The notes: generated by a model not told the origin, from the sequence alone. Shown: positions 8,997 to 19,428, numbered from the stretch's first letter. The stretch: 64,000 nucleotides of DNA from Taiwanofungus camphoratus (GCA_003999685.1 CP021223.1:1054001-1118000), one strand, 5' to 3'. A program made the numbers and translations.

Positions 8997-11930
8997 TTGC
9001 CTTCAGATCATCCTACGTCTAACCAGTCCTCTCCGAGAAACAGCGATCAGTTACTATCCGAGTTCTTTCAGGTCGGCTATCGTTACTATACTCAAGCAGG
9101 CCTTCCACGAAGCACCTCTTCGCGAACACCTACGACTATCCCCTCCGATATCATTTCTACACTCGAATCTTCCGAATTGACCCCCGACTTTGAGGCTCTT
9201 TTCGAAGGGTCTCTAGACACGCTTACCACGTCCGAAGACTCACCAATTGAGGACTTCGAACCTCAGTCCACGTCCCCTGAGCTTCCTAACACCTCCGAAG
9301 GAAGCGGTCCTTCTTCAGCGTCTGACCCTATCTTAGTCCATTTACCGGCATCCCCTCAGCTATCCTCTACGCTCCCATCAGCTTCGCGTTCCCCTCCGAT
9401 TCCTTCTATTACACTTTCCGACGCTTCTACGACCCAATCTTCTTCGGCTAGCATCAACTCAGCTTCGAACCCATCTCTGACCGCACCCATTTTAGCTAAT
9501 CCCCTAAATCCTATTTCTGTGTCAACCATGAACGCACCTCCACTCATGCCGCCTCGAGGAGATCGTACATCCCCTACCTTCGATCCTGACCAGCCTAGGA
9601 CCATCCGAAGGTATTTCCAGGACTTAGAGTCACTTTTTGTCCGCTGCCAGATAGCGGATGAGGCGACGAAGAAACACTGGACTACTCGCTACCCTCCTAT
9701 CGATGTTTCGGACCTATGGGAGTCCCTCCCTGAGTGTTCCGATGTCACGAAGACCTACGAAGACTTCAAGAAGGAGATTAGAAGCCTCTACCCAGGCACA
9801 GAGGACGATAGAATGTGGTCTATGTCTGACTTGGATCAGTTGATAGGAGAACGTGCTAGAATTGGAATCAACAATGCGGCAGACTTAGGAAGCTTCTATC
9901 GTGAGTTTTATGCCATCACAAAGTACCTAATTTCGAAAAATAGGTTGTCTACTATCGAGCAAAGCCGTGCTTTCGCGAGGGCCTTCCAGCCTTCGCTATG
10001 GGCTCGCGTGTCTACTAGGTTACAGCTAAAGTTCCCTGATCACTTACCCGATGATCCCTACACCTTGGACCAGCTACATAGCGCGGCGAAGTTCGTACTC
10101 CTTGGTACTTCTACGACTCTTACCTCTGCTACGACTGTAACTACTTCGCCCACTGCCGTGCCCGTGGGGGGCTCATCGCTAAAGATAGAGGATCTACAGA
10201 CGTTCGCGGAGATCCTCACGAAGTCCGTAACCAGTGCGCTAGCTCCTGTTCTTGCGAACCAGCGACCCCCTCGATTGGACAGCTCGCGCGGCGAGCACAC
10301 TCATGTAGAAGGCCAGTACTGTCACTATTGCGGGGACTTGGACTGCTGCACTAGGTGTTGCAAGCACATTGAGCAGGACATCAAGGATGGCAAGTGCAAG
10401 CGCAACCCAGATGGAAAGATAGTGCTGCCAAATGGAAATTTCGTACCCAGAACGATCCCAGGACGTACGATTCGCGATAGGCTTTACGAATATCATCGAC
10501 GAAATGGCACGAATTCCTCCCCACAGCTCCTATTCGAAATCGACAATCGCCTAAATGTGCCTGCATTCTCACTATCCGCCGAGGATCGTATAGCCGCTTT
10601 AGAACACGAGATTTACCAACTTCGGAGACGTCGCGAAGTCTTCGATGGTGTGGAAGTACCCCAGCGCAGAAGGCAGGGTGCTCCTAATGCGCAGTCTGAT
10701 CCTAGAAACCCACCCTTAGCCAACGCACCTCCGATAGGACGCGCTCAGCATCCAGTAGTGGATCCCCCTGCTAACCAAGATGCCCCAGTGGCGGAGGCGC
10801 AGAACCAGACCCCTCCTACCATTCTAAGGCGATCCAATTATCCTTCTAATTCAGCGCCGTCGCCTCCGAAGCCTGCGAATGCGTCCGATCCACCCACGAA
10901 CTCATCGGAGCATGCCGCGTCTACATCTAACGTACCAGCCCAACCAGCATCACAGGCAGCCATTCCACCGCCCGCTCCACCAGTACATCCTTTCGCTAAT
11001 GCTCGAGATGCTACTTACGCACCTCCGAATCTTCGAAATTTCGCAGCAGCTCCGAAGCCTACAGCAGATAAAGGCAAGGACGTGGCCTATAAGACGATCA
11101 CACCGGTTCATCAGGAGAAACTTACAGAGGAAATATTCGCGCGATCTATGAGAACACCAGTGGTTACACTAACGCCCGAGGAGCTACTATCTATATCCCC
11201 GGATGTTCGTGCGCGATATCGCGAGGCTATCACCCCTAAACGTGTGCCTATGGATCCTAAGGCTACTCATATGGCTCAAATTACGGAACTCTCAGACGAT
11301 CTCGCTTCTAAAACGACGCTAGCAACCTCCGAACTATCGTGCCATGGTGAACCCCTTGTCCCTGGTTCGACCATCATTCCAGACCCCTACGAAACGTACT
11401 TACGACACGTACCCGGAAAGGAAGAACCCTCCGAAATCATAGTAGCCCGCGACTCGAACTCTATCCGTTCTATCGAAGCCCTAATCGACAACAAAGAGCG
11501 AATCGAATGCATCGTGGACCCTGGGTCACAAGTGGTTGCGATGTCAGAGCAAGTCTGTCATGCCTTAGGGCTAATTTACGACCCTTCCGTGCAGCTAAAT
11601 ATGCAGTCTGCTAATGGCAGTATTGACCGTTCTTTAGGACTGGTTCGAAATGTCTCGTTCCAAGTAGGCGACATCGTGTTGTACCTACAGATACACGTCA
11701 TACGCAATCCCTCCTACGATATCCTTCTAGGCCGTCCCTTCGATGTGGTAACCGAGAGTGTGGTTAAGAACTTCGGAAACGAGGAGCAGACCATCACGAT
11801 CGTATGCCCGAACACGAGCGAAGTCGCGACCATCCCTACGATGCCTCGAGGACGTCAAAAGTTCTTACCAGCCCATCATCATAGTTGCCCCCACGCGAAC
11901 TCTTCGAATCATTTGCGATCGGGTTTTTAG
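8997..11930 (+). CDS. gag: Gypsy gag and retroviral-type protease
   Basis: One open frame. Its first ATG in good context is at 9528 (MNAPPLMPP), giving 800 residues to the TAG at 11928-11930. The frame is open upstream to 8997 with Ser/Pro-rich sequence that also looks coding, so the true start may be non-ATG or a lost ATG. A capsid-like region (RRYFQDLESLFVRC) is followed by a cysteine knuckle CHYCGDLDCCTRCC. Here the usual histidine is cysteine (C-x2-C-x4-C-x4-C). The C-terminus carries a retropepsin with active-site DPGS in place of DTG/DSG. Gag packages the RNA and the protease processes Gag and Pol. The frame ends on a -1 shift site. Confidence 0.85.
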   Translation: MPSDHPTSNQSSPRNSDQLLSEFFQVGYRYYTQAGLPRSTSSRTPTTIPSDIISTLESSELTPDFEALFEGSLDTLTTSEDSPIEDFEPQSTSPELPNTSEGSGPSSASDPILVHLPASPQLSSTLPSASRSPPIPSITLSDASTTQSSSASINSASNPSLTAPILANPLNPISVSTMNAPPLMPPRGDRTSPTFDPDQPRTIRRYFQDLESLFVRCQIADEATKKHWTTRYPPIDVSDLWESLPECSDVTKTYEDFKKEIRSLYPGTEDDRMWSMSDLDQLIGERARIGINNAADLGSFYREFYAITKYLISKNRLSTIEQSRAFARAFQPSLWARVSTRLQLKFPDHLPDDPYTLDQLHSAAKFVLLGTSTTLTSATTVTTSPTAVPVGGSSLKIEDLQTFAEILTKSVTSALAPVLANQRPPRLDSSRGEHTHVEGQYCHYCGDLDCCTRCCKHIEQDIKDGKCKRNPDGKIVLPNGNFVPRTIPGRTIRDRLYEYHRRNGTNSSPQLLFEIDNRLNVPAFSLSAEDRIAALEHEIYQLRRRREVFDGVEVPQRRRQGAPNAQSDPRNPPLANAPPIGRAQHPVVDPPANQDAPVAEAQNQTPPTILRRSNYPSNSAPSPPKPANASDPPTNSSEHAASTSNVPAQPASQAAIPPPAPPVHPFANARDATYAPPNLRNFAAAPKPTADKGKDVAYKTITPVHQEKLTEEIFARSMRTPVVTLTPEELLSISPDVRARYREAITPKRVPMDPKATHMAQITELSDDLASKTTLATSELSCHGEPLVPGSTIIPDPYETYLRHVPGKEEPSEIIVARDSNSIRSIEALIDNKERIECIVDPGSQVVAMSEQVCHALGLIYDPSVQLNMQSANGSIDRSLGLVRNVSFQVGDIVLYLQIHVIRNPSYDILLGRPFDVVTESVVKNFGNEEQTITIVCPNTSEVATIPTMPRGRQKFLPAHHHSCPHANSSNHLRSGF
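11921..11927 (+). promoter_or_regulatory. -1 ribosomal frameshift heptamer GGGTTTT
   Basis: In the gag frame the site reads G GGT TTT directly followed by the TAG stop at 11928. It fits the X XXY YYZ pattern. After a -1 slip the next codons read LDFEDL and continue in the frame that holds pol. The adjacent stop would favour slippage. No downstream pseudoknot was folded. Confidence 0.75.
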
Positions 11931-14900
11931 ATTTCGAGGATTTGAGAAATCAAGGAGAGGTCGCCCTGGTCGTTGAGTATGAATCCGATACCCCTAAAAT
12001 CGTGTCTTTCGCTGCTGTAAATGCAGCAGATAACAATTCTGTTCCTGCGCTCTATCTATCAGTCTCTAACTCTGTGTCTAGCTATCTGCAGTCTCTCTAT
12101 TTTAGCGAAACTTCAAAAGTCTCGGAAGGTCCGGCTGATCATACTAGGTGGCTATCTGGCTTTCCAGCAGCAGCAACACCGCCCGAGGCTCCCTCCCTTT
12201 CACACGATAATCCGAATTCTCTCCCTATGCTTTCGCTTTCCGCCTCTAAAGACATATCCTCTATCCCCATTCCAGGTCCCAGGAACGCTACGAAGGTCAC
12301 GAAGTCAGCCCGAAGACCTTCCCTTGCTCCTAATCCAATGGTATCCCTTCCTAAGTTGTCAGATTCTTCCCCCATTCCTACATTTGCAGCATCGAAAAAG
12401 AAGTACAAGCCTGTAGCGCTGAAGACTCGCCCTATTCTGGGAGCTTTGGACGAACGATTCTGAATCATTCGCGAAATTAAAGGCGACCCTTTAGCAACGA
12501 TGCCTACCCTATCACCGACTCCACCACCTTTCGAACCTACTTTGCGATATACGCGAGAACGGCACGATCTCACGGACAAGCTACACAGCGGAGACTTCCT
12601 ACAACCAGCAGAGAGGGACCTCCTACATCACTTTATGACCCTGCATGCTGATGCGTTCGCTTGGAATGATTCCGAAAGAGGGTGCTTCAAGCCGGAGTAC
12701 TTCCCTCCCATCGACTTTCCGGTAGTACCGCACACGCCATGGGTACAAAAGAACATTCCTATCCCACCCGGAATCTACAACGAAGTGTGCGCAATAATCA
12801 AAAAGAAGATCGCAGCGGGGGTCTACGAACCTTCGAATTCTTCCTATCGTTCACGATGGTTTTGTGTGGTGAAGAAAGACGGAAAGTCCCTACGTCTCGT
12901 ACATAGTCTGGAACCCCTAAACGCTGTCACGATTCAACACTCAGGCGTTCCCCCGACTCCCGAACACCTCGCAGAACAGTTCGGAGGACGACCTTGTGGT
13001 GCTATGTTGGATCTATATGTAGGCTATGATGAACGCTTGATAGCGGAGACTTCGCGCGATCTTACGACATTTCAAACACCTTTCGGAGCTATGAGATTGG
13101 TCACTCTACCTATGGGATGGACCAACTCGGTCCCTATCTTCCACGATGATGTCACGCACATCCTACAGCCCGAAATTCCTCACCTAACAGTTCCCTATAT
13201 CGACGATGTTCCGGTCAAAGGCCCTGAAAGTTCGTACGATCTCGTACCTATTTCGGAGAACCCAGGCATTCGAAAGTTTGTTTGGGAACATTTTACGAAC
13301 CTCAATAGGATAGTCACACGCATGCGCTACGCAGGAGGTACCTTTTCTGGAGTTAAAAGCATTCTAATTGCCCGCGAAATCACCGTTGTAGGGCATCGGT
13401 GTACTCCAGAAGGTCGCCTACCGGACGAGTCTCGTGTTGCAGCCATACGCAACTGGGGACCTTGTGCGACCCTATCTGACGTTCGAGCCTTTTTAGGAAC
13501 CATTGGAGTGGTCCATATCTTCATCCGAAACTTCGCGCATCGTGCAGATGCCTTAGTACGCCTAACGCGAAAGGCGGTACCCTTCGAATTTGGTCCAGCG
13601 CAAATCGCAGCGCAAGAGGACCTTAAGGATGCTTTGCTGTCCTCTCCAGCTCTCCGATCCATTAACTATTTGTCAGGTGCGCCCGTCATCTTAGCGGTTG
13701 ACACCTCCTATATTGCAGTTGGCTATCACCTTTGCCAATGCGATGAGGACAACCCTAAAGTCCGATTCTACAATCGTTTCGGATCCATCACCCTAAATGA
13801 TCGCGAGCGGAGGTTCTCGCAACCGAAGTTAGAGATCTACGGATTGTTTCGAGCACTTCGCGTACTACGAATCTACCTAATCGGAGTTAGGAACCTTATA
13901 GTGGAAGTGGACGCACGCTATATCAAAGGGATGTTGCAAAATCCGGACATCGCACCCAGCGCGAGTATAAATCGCTGGATCGTATCGATTCTAACATTCC
14001 ATTTCACCCTAGTACATGTACCAGGTACGATGCATGGACCAGATGGACTATCAAGACGAACCCCCCAGCCAGGAGATCAAGAAGAGAGCAGCGAAGAAGA
14101 CTTCGAAGACTGGATAGACAAAATGCACTCGTTTCTACATCACATCCAAGCCCCCCCTTCTCATCCTATACCATCGATTTCTACCCTATTCCCTTACGAA
14201 TTCGCCTCTAACATTCCTATCACAACCCCCACACCTCCGATAGCTCCAACCTTCGCCTCCGAGTTGGCTGAGGACAGCCAAGGTTTCAATAGGGAGGAGG
14301 AGAGCTACGATAGCGTCCCAAGATCCGAAATGGCCAAGGAAGCTGACGCAAGACTTGACTTAGTAGCAAAATTCCTACGAAGCCTCGCGAGACCTGCCAA
14401 CCTATCGGATGCAGAATACGAAGGTTTCGTAAAATACTGTCTTCTATTCTTCCTCGATGAGGACATACTATGGCGCAAAGATCCACAAGGAGCTCACAAA
14501 CTAGTTGTTAAGCAGGCAGATCGTCTACGAATCCTCCGAGAATGTCACGATGCAGTCGCGCATCGAGGAATACACGCTACGAAGGTGCTGATTTCAGAGC
14601 GGTTTTGGTGGCCCTACCATCATATCGACATTGCCTGGTATGTTCGAAGCTGCCACCTATGCCAGATTCGCCAAGTGCGGCAGATCCTAATCCCTCCTAC
14701 GGTCGCTACGCCCGCTCCGATCTTCGCAAAGGTTCATATAGATACCATGCATATGCCCCCTTCTAACGGATTTAGGTACTTGGTGCAAGGCCGGTGTTCT
14801 CTAACCCAGTACCCCGAATTTCGGATGCTTCGCAAGGAGACGGCTAAAGCTTTGGCAGAATGGCTCTTCGAAGACTTTGTTTGTAGGTGGGGTGCGCTAT

Positions 14901-15739
14901 CGGAGATAGTCACGGACAACGGTGCTCCCTTCGTAAAAGCTACGAACTACATAGCGAAGAAGTACCAGCTACGACATATCCGAATTAGCGGATACAATTC
15001 GCGTGCCAACGGACTGGTGGAGAGGCCTCACTTCGATGTTAGGCAGGCTCTATTCAAGGCCGTGGATGGCGAAGAGTCTAAATGGTCTCAGGCAACGTAC
15101 TCAGTCTTCTGGTCCGAAAGGATCACGACTCGAAAGCGCATGGGATGTTCGCCCTATTTCGCGGTCACTGGCACCCACCCTGTTATCCCTTTGGACGTCG
15201 TAGAGGCCACCTATATCCTTCCTCCTCCGTCTTCTATGCTATCCACGACCGATCTTATCGCACGTCGAGCTATCGCATTGCAAAAGCGGGTAACTCAGAT
15301 AGCGGAACTACATTCGAAGGTCTACGAAGCGCGAAGACAAGCTGCTCTGCGATTCGAAGAGAAGCATAAGCACTCCATCCACGATTTCAACTTCGAAAAG
15401 GGCGATTTAGTACTAATTCGCAACACACAGATAGAAAAGTCCCTAAATCGGAAGATGCGACCTCGCTACCTCGGCCCAGTACTCGTAGTATCTAGGAACA
15501 AAGGTGGTGCTTATATCCTGTGCGAATTGGATGGTTCGGTACTCGACAGGCCTACGGCAGCCTTCCGAGTCATCCCCTACTTAGCGCGAAAAGCCCTCGA
15601 ACTTCCTACCGATCTCCTGGACGTGTCGACGGAGCGACTTCGCGAACTAGAGCTGACTACCACCCAAGGCGATGACGAAGAACTAGGATCGTATCCCTAC
15701 TCTCCTAAGTCCGGCTCTAGTCCATCCGAAACTCACTAA
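11927..15739 (+). CDS. pol: Gypsy pol (RT, RNase H, integrase), -1 frame, with an internal TGA
   Basis: The -1 frame is open from the shift site to 12460, then TGA, then open to 15739 (ATG at 12500; 1,079 residues). The segment before the TGA ends in KKYKPVALKTRPILGALDERF-like sequence that, from memory, joins RT without a break in related basidiomycete elements, so the stop looks like a mutation. RT has PYIDDVP (YIDD). RNase H has ILAVDTS and KLEIYGL. Integrase has HRGIH...CHLC (HHCC finger) and the DDE triad in HIDTM, TDNGAPF and NGLVER. The C-terminal GPY/F-like stretch is RYLGPVLVV. Polypurine copies sit inside pol and before the right LTR. It replicates and integrates the element if translated across the TGA. 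Confidence 0.85.
12461..12463 (+). other. In-frame TGA between the frameshift and RT
   Basis: The only stop in the pol frame from 11927 to the end of pol. The context ttc-tga-atc is one C-to-T change from CGA (Arg). Without it gag-pol would need only the -1 shift. With it, RT-integrase would need readthrough or reinitiation at the ATG at 12500. Confidence 0.8.
14268..14300 (+). repeat. Internal (central) polypurine-tract copy within pol
   Basis: 33 nt matching the sequence just before the right LTR (17785-17817) at 30 of 33 positions. The last 17 nt, tttcaatagggaggagg, are identical. It lies between the RNase H and integrase coding regions. Confidence 0.85.
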
Positions 15740-16271
15740 AGAATCAGAGGAGCAATCGACGATACCCCGACTTTAGCTAAGATTACGCTACGTCCATTTT
15801 ACTTTTCGCTTACCTTTTGGTCATGTTTTACTTTCCCCAACAAGCCCCCACTCAGTTTGACAGCTACGAAGTTCCGAATGTCTACGAATTTTTACTTACA
15901 ACATCTCCTACTTTTTACTATAGTGATTCAACTCATGAAGTCGCGATATCGTTCTAAAAAGCTCCTAAAACGCCGAGCGGAGCGAAGATTGCGCGAGGGG
16001 CCTTAAGCCCTTCAAGGCCATGATGATTTACTGAGCCTAAATGAGCGCATTTTATCCCCCTAAGTCTTCTAATTCTTTGCTGTGTTGTTTGGTTACTTCA
16101 CACACTTAGGAACCTTTTCACAAGGACGACGTTTGCGTCCGCTTTATTCAGACTACTGTACACATATTGGAAAAGGTCCCTAGCAAAGGGACGCGCAACG
16201 AGAGAGAATACAGCACGTTGGTGCGACAGATACGGAACGGGCGAGATGACGAACTACGAACCCCCCACCTT
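15740..16271. other. Gypsy element, spacer between pol and the antisense gene
   Basis: About 530 bp with no supported gene. The 3' ends of pol (plus) and the antisense gene (minus) converge here, so it probably holds both 3' untranslated ends. Confidence 0.5.
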
Positions 16272-17649
16272 CTAAACCTCGGCCTCGGCATCTTCCTCAT
16301 CCTGCTCGGACTCACCAGAGGGACCAGGATCGGTAGAGGAGGCGGCGACGCGACGGCGAGGAAGGGGGAGAGAGCTCAAGTCGAGCGGCGCAGGCGTACG
16401 ACCGGTTAGGGCGGTTTCGGCACGATAGAGCCCCGAGATGTAGTCTTCGAGACGCATCGCGCGACTCTCGGCCATCGCGCGGTCATACCAGAGGCCTTCG
16501 ACAACGGCTTGATGCGCAGGGGTAAGGCCGTCCAAGTATTCGGCGCCGTTAAGGGCCAGCGAGGCCTCGAGCGACATCGTAGGCGCAGGGGTCGACTTCG
16601 CCTTCTTGGACTCGCGGGCGCGAGGCGGGGACACCTGAGGAGGTTGGCCCGCAGCTAGGGAACGTCTTAACATCAGCAATGTCGCGATAACGAGGGCACG
16701 AGAAGCCCTACCACGCTTCGAAACGCGCACGCCGCGCTCCTTACCGTCTACGGAGAATCCGCCCCAATAACACCCCTGCGACTCTCGCAGGCACTTACCA
16801 CACTTCACGGCGCCCGCGGGGAGTTCGCACTCGAAGTCTGCGGTGTAGGTGCTGCAGCGATCGCACTAGGTAGCAATGATAAGTCGCGAACAGTCACGAA
16901 AAGGACGTGCACTCACCTTCGCATGAGTTCGCCTATGCTCCGCCGCCTTCGCCATGTTAGCCAGGGCTTCGGGCGTCGGGGGAGCCTTCACCTTCGCAGT
17001 GTCCTTCCCCGGAGTAGGAGGGACCCCTACGAAGACACCCGAACTAGTGGACGAGGCGAGTTCACCGACTTGGCCGCTAGAAACGGAGGCCATGATCGAG
17101 CTGGCCTGGGAAGCCGCGCGAGTAGAAGCCGCTGCCTTGGCCCGAGCTGAGGGACGACGAGTACGCGAGGAGGTACGACTAGGAGCCGGCGAAGGAGCAG
17201 AAGACGAAGCCGCAAGTTGGGCAGCACGTTCAAGCGCAGCGCGCTCGACCGCCTCCACACGAAGTCGTTCGGTCGCACGGGCGAGTTCGCGCTGTGCGTC
17301 TCGCTCTTGAAGCATAGCAGCGAACTGAGGAAAGCCGGTGCGAGCCCACGAGATCCACGACGAGTCCGCGAGAGGGAGGATCGCCGTCAAACCTTCGACG
17401 ATGGCGGCCTCTAAGGTAGGATCGGCGGGAGCGTTCGAAGCCTGGGACAGGACCCGCCAGTTACCCTATAACGCAGTGAAGACGATGTATCGAGCGATCG
17501 AGGAGGGTACGTACCACACGACGTCCTAAGTTCCTCGCCCACCGCAGGTAATCTTCGGCCTCCGCTACGCCCTCCGGACGAGAATCGAGGAGCGCCAGGA
17601 CATCGCTGTGAGCCAGGCCAACACCATCAGAGTCCATATCGTCGAACAT
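16272..17649 (-). CDS. Antisense spliced gene inside the Gypsy element: cysteine-cluster protein
   Basis: Minus-strand gene with three exons, 17649-17515, 17465-16917 and 16865-16272, totalling 425 residues. Introns are 49 nt (gtacgt...ttatag) and 51 nt (gtgagt...acctag), both in phase. The N-terminus is acidic (MFDDMDSDG). The middle has a probable coiled coil (ERDAQRELARATERLRVEAV) and an Ala/Ser/Arg-rich stretch. Exon 3 opens with a cysteine cluster, CDRCSTYT then C, then KCGKC and QGCYW, so C-x2-C-x8-C-x8-C-x2-C-x6-C. That suggests metal binding. The tail is acidic. I recall similar cysteine-cluster hypothetical proteins in Agaricomycetes but know no function. The likely promoter is the right LTR read backwards, whose boundary is 169 bp upstream. 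Confidence 0.75.
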
Positions 17650-17784
17650 GATGGGGAAGGGAAAGGCAAAAGGGGAGAAAGGAGAAAAAGATAAGAGGCA
17701 CCCACAATTAGCTTCTATCAGGATATCGCCCGCTTCGCAGATCGGACGCGATAGGCTACAAGTTCCCACGGTCGCGCACACTGA

Positions 17785-17817
17785 CTGAGGACAGTCAGGA
17801 TTTCAATAGGGAGGAGG
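17785..17817 (+). other. Polypurine tract before the right LTR
   Basis: The region ends aatagggaggagg immediately before the LTR, as needed to prime plus-strand synthesis after RNase H cleavage. A 33-nt copy is embedded in pol (14268-14300). Confidence 0.88.
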
Positions 17818-19424
17818 TGATGAGTCCCGTAGCCTCCTGGCCCCGAATCGCGATTTTAGGAGCTTTCTAATCCCCCAACCGACCACTCTAAGACTCTCCT
17901 ACAGCCTACGACAGGAGGGATAGGTTCCTATAAAGTTCCTAACGCCCCCTCTCTTTCCTAAACCCTCCTAACACCCTACGAAGTCTTGCGAAGCCACACG
18001 AGGTGCTACGAGATTTCGAATGCTAGACGCGAAGTCCCTAACTCCTGCTAAGTCCACTATCGGACACTGCCGGCCCTCCCATACTGTTCCATTGGATCTA
18101 GGTCCTATCTACTACGTCACTCATCCCGGGCTTAGCTAAGAAGTCTTAGCTAAGTCTCTCCTAGCTCTTGTGATTGCAGCTACCTCCGATAGGCTCCGAA
18201 ACGGTCCGAAGTTCCGGAAGCTGGACGTAGGAAGCCTTGTGCACCCCCATGGGTCTCGATCCTATGCCATAAGGTCATCCTAGGGCGTACCCACATGACC
18301 CTCCACCCAGTTAGGACACCTCCTGCCCCGATTAGGCCAAGTCCCGCTGCTAAGAACTTCGTGCGCTCTTAGCCCGCTAAGATAGGTGATCACGGCGCAT
18401 GGCTGCTCTCGGATAGTCATCCTGCCCTCGTGAATGAAGTTGGTCACCTTTCTACCATTCGTAGTTCCCCTGTTTCAGTTCCTAATTAGTTCCTATCCTC
18501 CTCGTGTTCACTTCGGAGTCCATGCGTTTTAGTACACATTTCGGACTCGTAAGGATCACTTCGCGCAAGATTAGTTCACCTCACGCTCCCCTATTTAGTC
18601 AGAGGTAGTTTACTATGTACGAGAGAGACCCCTCAGTGCACGCTTCTCTCTTTGGAATACCAGTTCCCCTGTAGCTCCGATCTCAGGAAAAGCGCCGCGA
18701 GTACAACCTTAGGAACGGTCCTAAGGTCCCTAAGTCTCCACCCCAGCTTCATTTCAGTACCTTTGAACTACGTCTACGCTCGCGATATATCTACGAACCA
18801 CGTCTACGCTTCCCGAACTACGCACTACGATCTACGAAAGTCGCCGTGACTTCGCACCCTTCGGCACCTCATATAGCACCTATCCGGTGGGCCTCCGCCT
18901 TAGTTATACCCTTAGGCTCACGTTGCGTTATCCCTACGTCCTACCAATAGCCCTACGACTCGCCCATAGCCTTAGTTACAGGCTATAGTACAGCTCCCTA
19001 CGCCCTCGAACTCCCCGACCTCTCCTACAGGTCTCCTACGCTAGCCAGACCTCGCCCACTTCGCTCTAACACACCCCTAAGCCTTACGCCCTTTAGCTAA
19101 CTCTAGCTAGAAGGACTTCGCAACATCTACGAAGTCAGCTCGCGCGATTTAGCTAAAACTTCGAAGGACTTCGCAAAACCTCGAAGAACTTCGCATACTT
19201 CGGAGGGCCTCGCAAGGCCTCAGGGTTAGTATAGCACTTAGGAACAAGATCCTGTTGTGCAGGACCCTTGGCCCCTTACTCCCCCACTTATAAAAACAAG
19301 ACATACAGGTTTCCCGGTATCATACAGGTTGTAGCTCCTACCCTCACACCTTCACAGTTATCACACTACCCCCAGCCACGTTGCGGAGCACTCCCTAGGT
19401 ACCAGGGTCCCCTAGGTCGTATCA
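17818..19424 (+). repeat. Right LTR of the Gypsy element
   Basis: 1,607 bp, the same length as the left LTR. One substitution was noticed by eye (A at 8678 versus G at 19146). It carries a TATA-like box at 19289-19296. It may also drive the antisense gene on its left side. Confidence 0.95.
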
Positions 19425-19428
19425 CCGC
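19425..19428. repeat. Target-site duplication of the Gypsy element, right (ccgc)
   Basis: Second copy of the 4-bp duplication, also part of the LINE ORF1 codons that precede the insertion. Confidence 0.92.

Larger units (their letters stand above)
7350..19424 (+). mobile_element. Ty3/Gypsy LTR retrotransposon nested in LINE ORF1
   Basis: The element is 12,075 bp with 1,607-bp LTRs that start TG and end CA, flanked by a 4-bp duplication. Internal order is primer-binding-site candidate, gag, protease, -1 shift, reverse transcriptase, RNase H, integrase, then a 2-kb 3' region with an antisense gene, then the polypurine tract. The RT-RNase H-integrase order defines Ty3/Gypsy. The C-terminus of integrase shows a GPY/F-type stretch (RYLGPVLVV), and I see no clear chromodomain. 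Only one LTR difference was noticed, so insertion was recent. It is on the plus strand, antisense to the LINE host. Confidence 0.96.
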
